Assembly: GCA_905221605.1 (NCBI GenBank)
Contig: CAJNDS010001324.1
Span: 190,001-254,000, forward strand
Length of the DNA stretch: 64,000 nucleotides
Direction: 5' to 3'
Source of the DNA: Symbiodinium natans
Lineage: Eukaryota; Sar; Dinophyceae; Suessiales; Symbiodiniaceae
A model generated the notes under the pieces. It worked only from the letters and a program-made list of their open reading frames with translations. It did not search any database and was not told where the DNA came from. Of this stretch, positions 10,827 to 21,434 are shown piece after piece (within the stretch, counting starts at the first letter, position 1; each line of letters begins with the position of its first letter). Position numbers and translations under genes: made by a program.

Positions 10827-11060
10827 ATGTGGCTCGCGGCCCAAACTTCAATGACAAGATACATGCGTATCCCCATTCCGGACGGCATCCCTGAGTGGGG
10901 GGTTGATGAGCAAGAGCTGCCTCCAATGCAGGTCATGCCCAGCCGTACCGCAGATGCAAAGGAGCAAAAGATGACCGAAGGTGGCAAGTCCACTCATAGA
11001 AAGACAGGGAAGCGTTCCCACACCACCTCAGCTGGCCATCGCTCCCGGCGTCCGGACTGA
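10827..11060 (+). CDS. Small hypothetical ORF after spliced-leader relic (77 aa)
   Basis: This is an open frame whose first ATG is 36 bases after the spliced-leader relic, a typical dinoflagellate 5' UTR length. The first half contains a Pro-rich stretch (RIPIPDGIPEWG). The C-terminal third is very basic (K, R, H, S). There is no recognisable family. Its position directly behind the relic suggests the start of a retroposed mRNA, but codon use gives no strong support. It could equally be a chance frame in retroposed 5' UTR. Confidence 0.3.
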   Translation: MWLAAQTSMTRYMRIPIPDGIPEWGVDEQELPPMQVMPSRTADAKEQKMTEGGKSTHRKTGKRSHTTSAGHRSRRPD

Positions 11061-11159
11061 GATGGCTCCTGGCAATAGACAGCAAACTGTCATCTGAGGG
11101 CTCCTACTGACGCCATGCGAACGCACCATTGAGTCCTTTCATGGCATGCTGCCTAGCGT

Positions 11160-11177
11160 GATGTGAGCCCTCACATC
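11160..11177. repeat. Perfect hairpin, unit 1
   Basis: Eight-base arms GATGTGAG and CTCACATC are separated by CC. The same sequence with the same 3' flank (TCTCCTCGCCGA) recurs at 11824-11841. Confidence 0.8.
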
Positions 11178-11823
11178 TCCTCGCCGATACATGCCGCAAG
11201 ACTACCTCGGGATACTCTTGGTTTGGCAACCTTCTCGTGGTCTATGCCACGGATTGGATCGTGCTTGTCTTTTGTGTGCTTACAGCTTGCAGCTGTGAAC
11301 ACCCTTCTGGGTCGGCCCCGCGGTGTGCCTGTGGGAACGGGGGGCCTTTCTTTCGTGGTTGCTCCACTGGCCATCTGCCACGGACTACCCTGGACCGGTC
11401 CTGCCTGGATGTTCCAGCTTTGTCATCGGTAAAACGGCCAATCTTCCTTTCCTCTGCCCCCTCTAGGTGGGCAGGTTGCCCGCTTCTATGTGCTACGACC
11501 GTGTGTGAACCCCTCGGACTTGAGTGTTGACCATCTCTCGTCTGGACGGTGACACCCCCTTGTCGTACAACGGCGTCATGCCAATTGGGAGAGACCAGCT
11601 AGGGGATGCTGCTTCTGGGCTGTGGACACTTCTACGCGGAGATCAGGTTTCCACTTCCCTGGCAATGTGCCATCGAGCACCTGTGGACAACCTGGCCTTC
11701 ACGAGAGCCATTCTCGCCTGTGCTTGGGTTGCTGCGGGGTTCCCTGCCTGCTTGGGTGTATATCTCTGCTTGCGTCAAAGCAGCCATACATGACTACCTC
11801 CCCATCGGTAGGTGGCCAAGCGT

Positions 11824-11841
11824 GATGTGAGCCCTCACATC
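11824..11841. repeat. Perfect hairpin, unit 2
   Basis: It is identical to the hairpin at 11160-11177, with matching flanks on both sides (AGCGT before, TCTCCTCGCCGA after). Confidence 0.8.
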
Positions 11842-12700
11842 TCCTCGCCGACGTCTGTCGGTTTGGGCAGGGTCTGATTCTGGTTATTGAACCCTCAACC
11901 CTCACCGGCCAAGGAGATAGTTGCTTGGCCTTGAGTGCGAAGTTTCGACTGGGGGACTCTCCCGCTTCCTGCGGGGCAGGTGGGGTCCCCGCCTGCTTGG
12001 GTTTACCTGATGGCTCTGATTGGAACGAAGCAGTCAAGCCTGCTTTGGCCGTCGGAACGAGACTCTTGTGAGTCAAAAGAACGTTGCGCCTTGTGCTCGG
12101 AGAGGCTCCACTGGCTGACCACCATGGAGTGCTCTGGGCTGGTCCTACCCTTTGTTCTTGCCGTTAAGTCCCCACTGGCTGACCACCATGGGGCAACTTT
12201 ATACTTCGGATCAAGAAGGTTGACACCTGCAACGTCCCGTGCCAAGGCACGACTATGCCCCACCTGTGATGGCGGACTTGTGAACCTTCTCGTGAACGGC
12301 CTTGGCTGGTGCTGAATGTATTCGCATCGGTGGCTGCATGATGGTGGTTTTGTGAATCTGGCAACGTCGCCTTTTGCGACGCACCTGCGCACTCGGTGCT
12401 ACATGTGTGCTCCCGGCCTCTTCGACGATTTCGAGTACTGAGTGCACAGGGTGACCTAGCAGTTCGGCGCGCTGGCTGTGGACACTTCTACGTGGAGATT
12501 ATGCACCCGCTGACTTGGCAGGGAGCCATTCCCCACTTGTAGAACAACCTGGCCCTCTTGAGACTCTAGAGGGTCACCCTCGTCTGAGCTTGGCCTGCGG
12601 CAGGGCAAGTGGGCTCCCCGCCCGCGTGGATGTTACCTGAAGGCTCTGATTGGATCAAAGTAGCAATACCATGGAGATCCTTGCACTTCGGCACCAATGT

Positions 12701-12718
12701 GATGTGAGCCCTCCCATC
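12701..12718. repeat. Decayed hairpin, unit 3
   Basis: It has the same arms as the other two except one A-to-C change in the right arm (CTCCCATC), and a similar flank (TCTCCTTACCGACG). Confidence 0.65.
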
Positions 12719-13703
12719 TCCTTACCGACGTACCTCGCGGGTTTGGGTTTGGAGGGACCTGATGCGTGCCGATGCGCAGGCCAGCGCCAAGGTTGCGTGG
12801 CCTTGTGTGAGATGCCTGGACTGGGAGGTTCCTCGTTGTTATTATAAACCCTGTGGCGTTAAGGGTTTGGTAACTCGCTGTGGACTCTCCCCGTGGAATC
12901 GGTAGCTGCAGCTACTCTCGCCCCCCCTCTGGCCGTGCGCGGGCACCTCTCTGGGTGGGCACTTGTACGCCAGGTTGACTGGAGAACCCTGTGCTCGGAG
13001 CTACTCCACTGGCTGACCACCATGGAGTGCCCTGGGCCGGTCCTGCTTTGATTGTTCTTGCTGTTAAGTCCCCACTGGCTGACCTCCATGGGGCATATGC
13101 CCCCTGTGCCGGGCGCGGACACCTCTCTGGGTGGGCACTTGTACGCCAAGGTGAATGGAGCACCCAGAGCTCGGAGCTACTCCACTGGCTGACCACCATG
13201 GAGTGCCCTGGGCCGGTCTTGCCTTGATTGTTCTTGCTGTTAAGTCCCCACTGGCTGACCACCATGGGGCATATGCACATCTTTCATCCCCCCTAGGGAG
13301 TCTGACTTGCAACATCCTTTCGCCATTGAGTGTCGGTTGTCTGTCCTTGACAACGAGTACGTGATCCGAACCTCTTCTGATGACCTCGGTTTGAATAACC
13401 GCTGTCGCACCAGTGGCTACATGATGGTGGTTTTGAGAATCTGGCAATGTCGCAATTTGCGATTCCCCCACAAGCTCTGTGCTTCCTTGTGAACCGGGAC
13501 TTCATTGACGACTTCGAGTACTGAGTCCGTGGGGTATCTAGTAGCTCAGCGCGATTGCTCGCTTTGTTTCTTTGGTGTTTGTTTGCTTGGTGGTTGCTTG
13601 GTGTGTCTGGCGGATTGTGTGCGCTGACTTTGTTTCACCCTTTACGTCGAGCCCAACAAGACCGGCCTACTGTGCTACTGATGTAGTAAAGAGGCGTCAG
13701 TCC

Positions 13704-13716
13704 AAAAAAAAAAAAA
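13704..13716 (+). other. Genomic A13 run
   Basis: Thirteen consecutive A residues follow a stretch with no coding signal. It could be the poly(A) end of a retroposed transcript, but no target duplication was seen around it. Confidence 0.3.
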
Positions 13717-13950
13717 GAGCCCCCTTTGCTCCCCCGTGAAAATCCCCAACCCTTCTGCCTTGCGCCCTTGCCCCATCGGCCCCCTCCCAAGCTGCCCTGC
13801 GCTTACTTTTCGTTGCCGTGCGCGCTTTTTCAAGCTTGTAGCGGCGGGGGCGGGGCCGGGGTGGTTGGGGGTATCGCGGAACCCTCAGAGTGCAGCCGTT
13901 GGTCGTAGGTCGTAGGTGTTAGGAGTGCAGCCCTTTAGGAGTGCTGGTAG

Positions 13951-14193
13951 GTGTGCTTGCGCTTGTCCCCAGCCCGTAGGACCCTTTGCGCTTCTTCACG
14001 CTGCCAGGTCACTCTGCGCCGATCCTCAGAGTATTTTTTTTCGGACGTTCGGGGGGTGAGGTTCTTGTTGCCTAAAGGTAGAGGGCCCAGCAAGCCACTC
14101 AAACAGTGCTACAGGGAGATGGTGCACCCGGATCATCATCAGAACTCAGCGCGTAGTCCACACAGCCGTGCTGGGCTCTCGGACCGGGATTAG
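13951..14193 (+). pseudogene. Possible J-domain remnant
   Basis: One short frame contains LKQCYREM followed at once by VHPDHHQN. This resembles helix II and the HPD loop of DnaJ-type J domains, with a few residues missing between them. The stretch before it (FLLPKGRGPSKP) could match the end of helix I. No helix III follows in this frame. If real, it is a broken fragment directly upstream of the truncated LINE. A chance match cannot be excluded. Confidence 0.22.
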
Positions 14194-14478
14194 CTGGAGT
14201 TGTAAACATGACTTGCTGAGCTGTACGGTAGCAGCTTTGACAAGGCCGCGGCGGGTTTGCGGCAAGCTTTCGCGCATGCGTGGTTGAAGCCTCAGTGTTG
14301 CGCCTTCTCGCAGATTCTATTGCGCTTCATCTTTCTTGCAGATGAAACAAAAACAAGTGTTCTGTCGCGCAGCCATGTCAGCTGGGACTGCCTTTCCATG
14401 CTCTGCGAACATGTTGTAAACAAGTCCGGCAATGCAAGGCTTCGACGCAGGTACCTGAAAGCACACGCCACATGCCAC

Positions 14479-15237
14479 GAGGAGTTCCTCCGGAAGGTGG
14501 GTGCGGAAAACTCGTGGAGACAGCAGGTCAATGACCTGGCGGACAAGCTGTGTGGGGAAAAAGCGGCCGAGCTGGCCCACCCTGATGTCCGGGCAGCCAG
14601 TCAGTACCAGGACCATTGCAGCAAAAAAGCACAAGAATTCCTGGCGAGCAGGGCGGAAAAGGTCCTTACTGCCATTGGGGAAAATCAGCACCCAGTGTAT
14701 AAGGTCTTCCTGCAGGAAAAGCAGGCTCGCAAGAGCAACGAGGCCACCTCCAGGCCCTGCAAAAAGCGCATTGGCTCCAACATAGGGAGAGGCCACATCA
14801 CCACCCAACAGGAATGGTTCCAGGAGCTGGTCCGGACCAAACCTGTGCATGCGTGGGAATGGGAAGGTCTCAACCTCCGGTGTGCTCAGTGTCAACTTAA
14901 ACTCCTGCACACAAAGAACCGCAAAACCTTGGAAGCACTGGCAGCGCACCAATGCACACACCAAGGCAGAGTGACGGTTGAAGGGGTACATGTTACACAT
15001 GTTTTAAAACTGCTCGGGAACAGACAACTGTGGGTCTGCGAAGGTTGTGGTGGACAGTTGTCCTTGAAGACTAAAAATGTTTCGCAAAAACTTTCAGTTG
15101 CATGCAGTTTCAAAAAGGACCCCAGGTGCAAGGCGCAGTTTAAGCCCGAGCCAACCAATGCCATCCGCAGCCTCTTTCAGCAGGTGCAAGCGACAGCCCA
15201 AGTTGCAGCAAGCAGACCCCCTGTGCAAAATCCCTGA
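14479..15237 (+). pseudogene. LINE ORF2 C-terminal part (RNase H tail and zinc ribbons)
   Basis: Starting just after the RNase H active site of the family, this frame encodes a helical stretch and then two cysteine clusters. These are RCAQCQ with AAHQCTHQ about 30 residues later, and WVCEGCGG with a final pair of cysteines. They look like zinc ribbons or fingers. The frame is open to a stop at 15237. About 74 upstream codons in frame are unrelated flank. It is a dead fragment because endonuclease and RT are missing. Compared with copy E8 it ends directly into the 3' UTR and lacks the kinase-like segment. Confidence 0.8.
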
Positions 15238-15690
15238 AGGCACCGGCAGCTGAAGCAACCTAGGAGGTTGCATCCTCCCAGTGAGGATAAAGTGAAGGTC
15301 ATCCTCGCTACCAGAGAAGCCACTCCTGACCGATCCCCTCTAACAGCCTGCGCCAGGTGCACCAGCGGCCTTGAGGGAACTTTTTGTCAGGAGGTTCCTA
15401 ACCTCTCATGAGGTACCAGCCTCTGGTAGCATCCCAAAGAGGATGATAAGCTGAGGTTCATCCTCGCTGCCAGAGAACACACCCCTGGCCGATTTCCTCT
15501 CACGGTTTGCACCTAGTGCACCAGAAACCTTGAGGAATGTTTTGCCAGGAGGTTCAATCCTCTCATGAGGTACCACCTCTGGTAGCATCCCAAAGAGGAT
15601 GGTAGCTTAGGAGGAGGTGTTTTCCTCCCCCTGTACTATAGGGCCAAGAGGGCCATCAGATGTGCCGGTACAGAGGCACGGTTTTCACAA

Positions 15691-15740
15691 CCCAAACACC
15701 AAGAAGGTGGATCGCATTTGTTCGCTCAACTCGGAAAAAA
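15691..15740 (+). repeat. Shared retroelement 3' terminus, E1
   Basis: This is the LINE-type terminus. CCCAAACACCAAGA begins it, then GGTGGATCGCATTTGTTCG, and CTCAACTCGG plus an A run ends it. The same block closes seven other copies downstream. Confidence 0.85.
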
Positions 15741-15791
15741 TTCAATTCGAAACCTAGGTTGAACCTGGGTTGAACTTGGGTTGAACCTGGC

Positions 15792-15801
15792 TTGGCTCAA
15801 G
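15792..15801 (+). other. Spliced-leader relic at the LINE 5' end
   Basis: TTGGCTCAAG, the last ten bases of the dinoflagellate spliced leader, lies between the satellite tail of E1 and the unique 5' UTR of E2. Its position exactly at the 5' boundary of the only full-length LINE suggests that the element RNA was trans-spliced before reverse transcription. Confidence 0.6.
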
Positions 15802-15905
15802 TTTTCGGCCCAAGGAGTAGCCTGAGGGAAGTTTCGGAGGTCTCAGCCTTCCTAGCCTGGTAGCCAGCCTAGGACAGTTTGCCCAGAGGTGCCTTCCTCT
15901 TAGCC

Positions 15906-16442
15906 ATGGCCCCCCGCGAGTACATCTGTTGCAGTGGCCAAAGCTGCACAGGATGGATTTGGGCAGACAAGGCTCAGCCGCACATGCTCTGCAAGAAATG
16001 CAGAACACCCTGGGCAAACAGCATTCGCAAGGCGAGACAGAACTGGAGCCAGTGGAAGCCACAATGGCCTACAGTCGCTGAGGCCGCTTACTGGCAGCCG
16101 CCAAAGAAGCCCAAGACTCCGAAAGCACCACTGCCGAACAAGGTCCTGCAAGCCCTTGGAGTGGCATGGGACAATGTGCCTGAAGAGGTGCAAAAGAACC
16201 TCCAGGAGGCAGGGTACAAACCACCCAAGGCACAGGTCAAGGAAGAGGTGGACGACCTCACAGACCTGTTGCCGGAGGAGGTCAAAGCCTACCTGAAAGG
16301 CCTCAAGGCCAGTCCAAAGCAAGGGCCCCACAGAGCCAATGTGCGACCCCAGCCCAGGGCTGGAACACATGCTGCGAACTGCCCAGCAGTTCCTAGTTGC
16401 ATGTGCGAGGTGCTCACATCAATCTACATGGGAAAAGATTGA
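15906..16442 (+). CDS. LINE ORF1 protein (178 aa)
   Basis: The ATG at 15906 opens a frame 115 bases after the spliced-leader relic. Residues about 7-35 contain a C-x5-C … C-x2-C pattern (CCSGQSC and LCKKC) resembling a zinc finger. This is followed by Trp/Lys-rich sequence (WSQWKPQWP), a Lys-Pro linker and a charged helical region (EEVDDLTDLLPEEVKAYLK). ORF1 proteins of LINEs bind RNA and chaperone it, and a zinc finger plus basic linker fits that. The stop at 16442 is followed by about 200 bases before the endonuclease frame, which is in the same phase, so ORF1 may once have been fused to ORF2. Confidence 0.6.
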   Translation: MAPREYICCSGQSCTGWIWADKAQPHMLCKKCRTPWANSIRKARQNWSQWKPQWPTVAEAAYWQPPKKPKTPKAPLPNKVLQALGVAWDNVPEEVQKNLQEAGYKPPKAQVKEEVDDLTDLLPEEVKAYLKGLKASPKQGPHRANVRPQPRAGTHAANCPAVPSCMCEVLTSIYMGKD

Positions 16443-16646
16443 GGGAGGCCTTGGGGAAACAACTTACTGCAGATAGCAGTGGTTGTGAGCAAGGCTGGTA
16501 GAAGCCCAGCCACTTTTGTCGGCCTGGAAAGGAGTCGCCAGAAAGCGTTCCGCTCACAGGGCCAAAGTTTTTCAAGCTGGACCTTACAGATGATGAGGCA
16601 CCAGCAGACGGCGAACAAATGAAGCCACTGTGGGAGGTGAACCCTG

Positions 16647-18089
16647 ATGGGAACTCTCTGGTTACCAAAGGCCCCCCCCCCGCCACAATGGAATGATGAA
16701 GCCCAGAAGGTGATACCTTCCCTCTGCAGCCCAGAAGATTTGGGTTCGGAGATGACATGGCAGGAGGTGGTCAGCCTCTTGGAAGACCAAGCGAGCCCCT
16801 TCCAGGCGAAGGAAGCCACCCTTCTAAGCTTCATCGAAGCCCAAGAGGGGGTGATGGCGGAGGACTCCCTGGCCCTGCATGCCCTAGAGCAAGGAGAGGA
16901 TGTCACCGGGAAAGCCATCCAACAGGCAAAGGAGGTGATAACCTCTGAGCTCCCAAAGAGTGAGGAGCCCCTGACACCGGAACAGGTGCTGGGTCAGCAG
17001 GAACGCGAGGAAGACCTTCCGCATGGCGAGGGCACCGACTCAGAAGAGCCCAGCCATGAGAAGGTTAAACCTTCAGCCTCGCCTGACCAGTATCTAAGCA
17101 TCATGAGCGCCAATGTCACCAGTTTCAACAACGGGGCGTTGGAGTGGGTAACCTCCTCCAAAGCCAAGGTGGTGTGTCTGCAGGAAACCCACCTCACACC
17201 GGAACTGCTGCATGGAAGGCGAGCCACACTGCAATCCCTAGGATGGGATCTCTATGCTGAGCCGGCCTCCCTGTCGGACAAGGGCACAAGGTTGGGGGGC
17301 ACTGCTTGTGCCTTTCCCAAAAATAGCGGAGTGTGGCAAAAAGCCACCTACCAATGCAAAGGGGCGGGCTACACAGCAGTGGGTCTGAGACAAAGACGGT
17401 GGGACTACACGATTGTGTCCCTCTACCTGAGGGACACGGAAGGCCTGAATGGTCCCACGAATGCAGAGGTGCTATCCTCTCTGGTGGCTTTCGTAAGAAC
17501 CCTCCCGGAGCCCTGGATCATCTTGGGGGACTGGAACCTGGACCCGACAGAAGTTCAGGACACAGCGCTGATTCAGGTGATGCGGGGGCGGATGGTAGCC
17601 ACTGGAGAAGCTACATGCAACCATGGGGCGGAGCTGGACTTTGGGGTGGTGAGTAGGAGCCTGGAAGCCCTGGTGGATCTGTCTGCTACCTGGGCAGTCC
17701 CGTGGAAACCACATGCAGCCTTGCACCTCAAAGTCAAGGACGGTGCCAGCGAATGGAAATCCTGGAAACTTCCCCAGTTCCCGAAACTCACAGCAGACCT
17801 CAAAAACCAAGAATGGCAAGAGGTCCAACCCTCCCATTTCGCCATAATGGACAGGACCTGTGCCCAAGAGGACCAGAGCACCTGGCAGCTGGCGACCTGG
17901 GCGGCCAGCCTGGAGCACTGCCACGAGGCACCGAGGACTGGCAGAGGTTGGTGTGTGCAGGCCCAATGGGGACCCTTAGTCTTGCAGCGCCCTTCCACTG
18001 CCCCCAAAGGCTCTGAAGTGGGCTGGTGGGCACGCGTAGCCAGAATCCTGGAAGAAGTGCACCCTGCAAGCCTGCCAAGACATTGCTGA
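16647..18089 (+). pseudogene. LINE ORF2 N-terminus: APE-type endonuclease
   Basis: The acidic N-terminal 150 residues are followed by an endonuclease/exonuclease/phosphatase-fold domain. The family signatures appear in order: IMSANVTSFN, CLQETHL (catalytic Glu), a middle strand region, LGDWNLDP (Asp/Asn), AELDFGVVS and PHAALHL (final His). This enzyme nicks target DNA for target-primed reverse transcription. The frame ends at 18089 before the RT, whose continuation is in other frames. A run of ten Cs near 16673 is a likely slip site, so ORF2 may originally have started upstream of it. Confidence 0.8.
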
Positions 18090-18153
18090 AGGTACTGCCT
18101 TCCTCACAGAACTGTACCAGCAATGTTCAGCAACAGCACCACAGTGGCGGTCT

Positions 18154-19661
18154 TTGAGTGTTGTTGCCAGGCACAAGGAGGCGGCCCTCCAGATGCAGAG
18201 AGCCAAGGAGCAGCAGGCCCAATACAAGGACTGGCTCCAAGCGGGATTAGCGAAAGGGATGAGACCTCTCTACAGTTCTCTCAAGAAGAGTGAGAGAGTC
18301 CTGGATCGGCCCTTCCAAAACCTCCCAGGCGAAGAGCGCCCAGGGGCCAGGAGGAAGCAATGGGTCGCAATTTGGGGAGAGGTAGAATGTTCCCCCCCGA
18401 TCGGCCAGACCCTGCTGGATGCAGCAAAGTCCTCCCCGCACAGCAGAGGTGCTCGAGGCCATCCTCAAGAATGTCACCGACAAAGCGGGAGGTCTTGATG
18501 GGCTCACCTATGCTGCCCTCAAAAACCTCCCTGGACCGGCCTATGAGCAGCTCACCCAAGTCCTGAACTTGGCTGAAACCACAGGAGTGGCGCCACAGCA
18601 CTGGCAGGCGCACCATGTGGCACTCCTGCCCAAAAACGCTGACATAGAAAGGCCCATAACCCTCACATCCATCACCTATCGGCTTTGGTGCTTCTGCAGA
18701 GCACAGGTCGTCAAGAAATGGATGCGTGAAACTGCAGAGAGGTTCCCATGGGATAAAGCCTCCCCGGGTAACACTTGTCTTGAAACAGGCATGCAGAGAC
18801 TCCTGAGAGGAGAGGTTAGCCGCGCAGCTAACAAACATGCCTGTGCGGTCCTGTTGGACCTGCAGACCTTCTATGACAGTGTCAATTGGACCAAATTGGA
18901 GGAGCGGATAGTGGCGACTGGCTTCCCGCCAGCTATAGCCCCTGGTCATGCAAGTCTACCGGGGAACGAGATATCTCGTGGCAGAGGATCTCCTTTCGGA
19001 GGGGATCCTCCCTGCGAGGGGCATCCTAGCAGGGTGCCCGTTCGCAACAATGATGGCCAGGGTTTACCTCCAGCCAATAATGCAAGAAGCCGCTCGGCTC
19101 CGCAGTATCACCGCCTTAGACACCTGGGTGGATGACATCGGAGCGGATTTCGAAGCACGATATCCTGAGCAGGCAGCGTTTGCGGTCTATGAAGGTTACA
19201 GAACCCTTCGCCGGCTTCTGGAAGGTAGCGACCTCCGTTTGTCCCTCAAGAAAACCGGCTTCCTGTGCACCACCGCGGAAGCCAGAAGGGAACTACAGAA
19301 GCTGCGCAAAGATGGGGACCCGGCTATCTGCGATAGTATGAAAGACTTAGGCCTGGACTGTGCCCTGGGTCGGGTCCGGAGGGTCAAGGTGCAAAGAGCC
19401 CGCAGGCACAAAGCGGGCCAACGGCAGAAGAAGTTGAAACAACTGAAAGTCCCGGGTGTGCCGGCCAAGGTTCGCCTCTTCAGAGGAGGGGTTGCCTCCG
19501 TCCTTACTTGGGGCCACCAAGCCCAGGGAATGCCGCCCACCCGGAGACAGAAGCTCCGGACTGCCTTGGCTGAGCAGTGTGGCAGACAGAAAATGGGCAA
19601 CCTGGAGGTGGCTCTGTCCTCTGTAGGCGACAGGTACCAGGATCCGGGTCGCACAATGATG
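18154..19661 (+). pseudogene. LINE ORF2 reverse transcriptase (frameshifted)
   Basis: The RT is spread over three frames: about 18154-18420, 18419-18940 and 18948-19661. Visible RT motifs are GGLDGLTYAALK, the fingers-region LLPKNADIERPITL, motif A LLDLQTFYDSVNW with its Asp, the motif B-like GILAGCPFATMMARVYL, and motif C WVDD in place of YVDD. After the WVDD come thumb-like basic residues. At least two single-base frameshifts make it non-functional. The last frame stops matching at 19661, where the inverted block begins. Confidence 0.82.
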
Positions 19662-20228
19662 TTCTTGGAACCATGTTGGCAACTCCCAGTTTTGGGCCTT
19701 TCACCAGGCACAATCCAGGAGGACATGCTCCCAATCTGCTTCCTCGTGGCATCGGGGGCACACTTTGACAGCAGAGTTTTGGCTGCAAACCAAGGCACCC
19801 TGCCAGACGCACCTCAGGGCAGCTGCTTTCGTGGTTCGACCTTCTTTCTTGAACTCCCCCAGCAATTTCCTCCCTACCGTCCAGTCGACTCCCTCCTGTA
19901 GCTCAGGGGCAGCAAGACCAGTGGCGATGCGGCGGTTCACCTCCTTCTGGTAGGTTTGCTGGAGGAGGTCAAGGACACGACACTCCTGCTGTGGGGTGTA
20001 CATGGTGTGCCTGGTGCCCTGGGTGTCCAGCCACTCAGCACTGTCTCTAGGCTGCCAACCCAGGTCAAGCAGGTATGCGACGGTAGCTGCAAGAGGGCCC
20101 TTAACCATTTGCCACCGGCTGCTGGCTTCTTCCAGCTTTTGGACGGTAAGGCCCCAGGTTCTTTCCAGCAGGTCTTCCTTGCCGGCCCACCTCTTCTTGA
20201 GCTGGAACCAGGCTTCAACTTGCTGGAC
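19662..20228 (-). pseudogene. Inverted 567-bp segment of LINE ORF2
   Basis: On the minus strand this block reads as a continuous LINE protein segment. It includes WFQLKKRWAGKEDLL, then WTVGRKLLGEFKKEG, and a zinc-binding CPRCHEEADWEHVLLDC. The same segment lies in direct orientation in copy E8 (38164-38475). Turning it over joins RTMM to VQQVEAWF on the left and WFQE to GRAQGPRSLW on the right. It also leaves one frame open from the RT into RNase H, because 567 is a multiple of three. The junctions are exact to the base, with no extra bases. Confidence 0.85.
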
Positions 20229-21434
20229 GGCAGGGCCCAAGGCCCGAGATCACTGTGGACCAGGGGCCTCCCGCCCAAACCCAAATGGGAGGTACAGCCT
20301 CCACAGGAGGACAATCCCATCTTTCTGGGTGTATGGGCAAACAAAGAGGCCCTCAATGACCCGGAGCTTGTGTATGGCACTGATGCTAGCGGGGGGCCCT
20401 ATACGGCGGACCCGAGACTCCGGCGGGTAGCTTATGCAGTAGTAGCCTGCAAAAGGCAAGGCCCTAAGGATGTCCAGGTAGGAGCAATAGTTGGCCAAGT
20501 CCCTGGACCACAGACGGTTTTTCGGGGGGAGCTGTATGCCGTTTTGCAGCTGGCCCGTTATACCGAAGGCCCTGTTGACACGACACTAGACTGCCTTGGT
20601 GTCCCGAAACGAGTCCGCAGCCCAAAGCCGGGCAAGACCCACGGTGATATCTGGTGGGAGCTGCAAACCACGGATGTCAACCGCCTCAAAATGAAATGGG
20701 TTCCATCCCATGTTTCAGAGGAGGAGTTCCTCCGGAAGGTGGGTGCGGAAAACTCGTGGAGACAGCAGGTCAATGACCTGGCGGACAAGCTGTGTGGGGA
20801 AAAAGCGGCCGAGCTGGCCCACCCTGATGTCCGGGCAGCCAGTCAGTACCAGGACCATTGCAGCAAAAAAGCACAAGAATTCCTGGCGAGCAGGGCGGAA
20901 AAGGTCCTTACTGCCATTGGGGAAAATCAGCACCCAGTGTATAAGGTCTTCCTGCAGGAAAAGCAGGCTCGCAAGAGCAACGAGGCCACCTCCAGGCCCT
21001 GCAAAAAGCGCATTGGCTCCAACATAGGGAGAGGCCACATCACCACCCAACAGGAATGGTTCCAGGAGCTGGTCCGGACCAAACCTGTGCATGCGTGGGA
21101 ATGGGAAGGTCTCAACCTCCGGTGTGCTCAGTGTCAACTTAAACTCCTGCACACAAAGAACCGCAAAACCTTGGAAGCACTGGCAGCGCACCAATGCACA
21201 CACCAAGGCAGAGTGACGGTTGAAGGAGTACATGTTACACATGTTTTAAAACTGCTAGGGGACAGACAACTGTGGGTCTGCGAAGGTTGTGGTGGACAGT
21301 TGTCCTTGAAGACTAAAAATGTTTCGCAAAAATTTTCAGTTGCATGCAGTTTTAAAAAGGACCCCAGGTGCAAGGCGCAGTTTAAGCCCGAGCCAACCAA
21401 TGCCATCCGCAGCCTCTTTCAGCAGGTGCAAGGG
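20229..21434 (+). pseudogene. LINE ORF2 RNase H domain and zinc ribbons (interrupted)
   Basis: An RNase H domain begins with VYGTDASGG (first Asp), continues with VFRGELYAVLQL (Glu) and includes a Thr-Leu-Asp and MKWVPSHV (late His). The two cysteine clusters seen in E1 follow. The frame runs into the copia LTR at 21435 and terminates inside it at 21560. RNase H in LINEs removes the RNA strand of the cDNA hybrid. Apart from the insertion this part carries no disabling change, unlike the RT. Confidence 0.82.
21430..21434 (+). repeat. Target site duplication, left (AAGGG)
   Basis: AAGGG directly precedes the 5' LTR and is repeated directly after the 3' LTR at 30381-30385. Five base pairs is the usual copia target duplication. 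Confidence 0.92.

Larger units (their letters stand above)
11100..13580 (+). repeat. Degenerate three-unit tandem array with hairpins
   Basis: Three diverged units start near 11160, 11824 and 12701, each opening with a GATGTGAG..CTCACATC hairpin followed by TCTCC. Units 2 and 3 both carry CCACTGGCTGACCACCATGG boxes (12108-12190; 12999-13096; 13181-13272), a TGATGGTGGTTTTG block (12340; 13421) and a GACGATTTCGAGTACTGAGT-like block (about 12422 and 13507). Unit 1 has a weaker version of the same boxes around 11365-11410. Open frames in the array are short and differ between units, so I take it as non-coding. Confidence 0.65.
14479..15740 (+). mobile_element. LINE copy E1, 5'-truncated
   Basis: Homology to the long LINE (E2) begins abruptly at GAGGAGTTCC and stays nearly identical for about 710 bases (compare 20721-21430). 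It then continues through the same 3' UTR to the shared terminus CTCAACTCGGAAAAAA. The next bases are the TTGAACCTGGG satellite and then the 5' end of E2, so E1 and E2 stand head to tail. Truncation at the 5' end is typical of target-primed reverse transcription. Confidence 0.88.

Noticed and set aside
10779-13716. One 2.9-kb retroposed transcript from the spliced-leader relic to the A13 run
   Set aside because: No target duplication frames the interval and it contains an internal tandem array. The two marks are probably unrelated.
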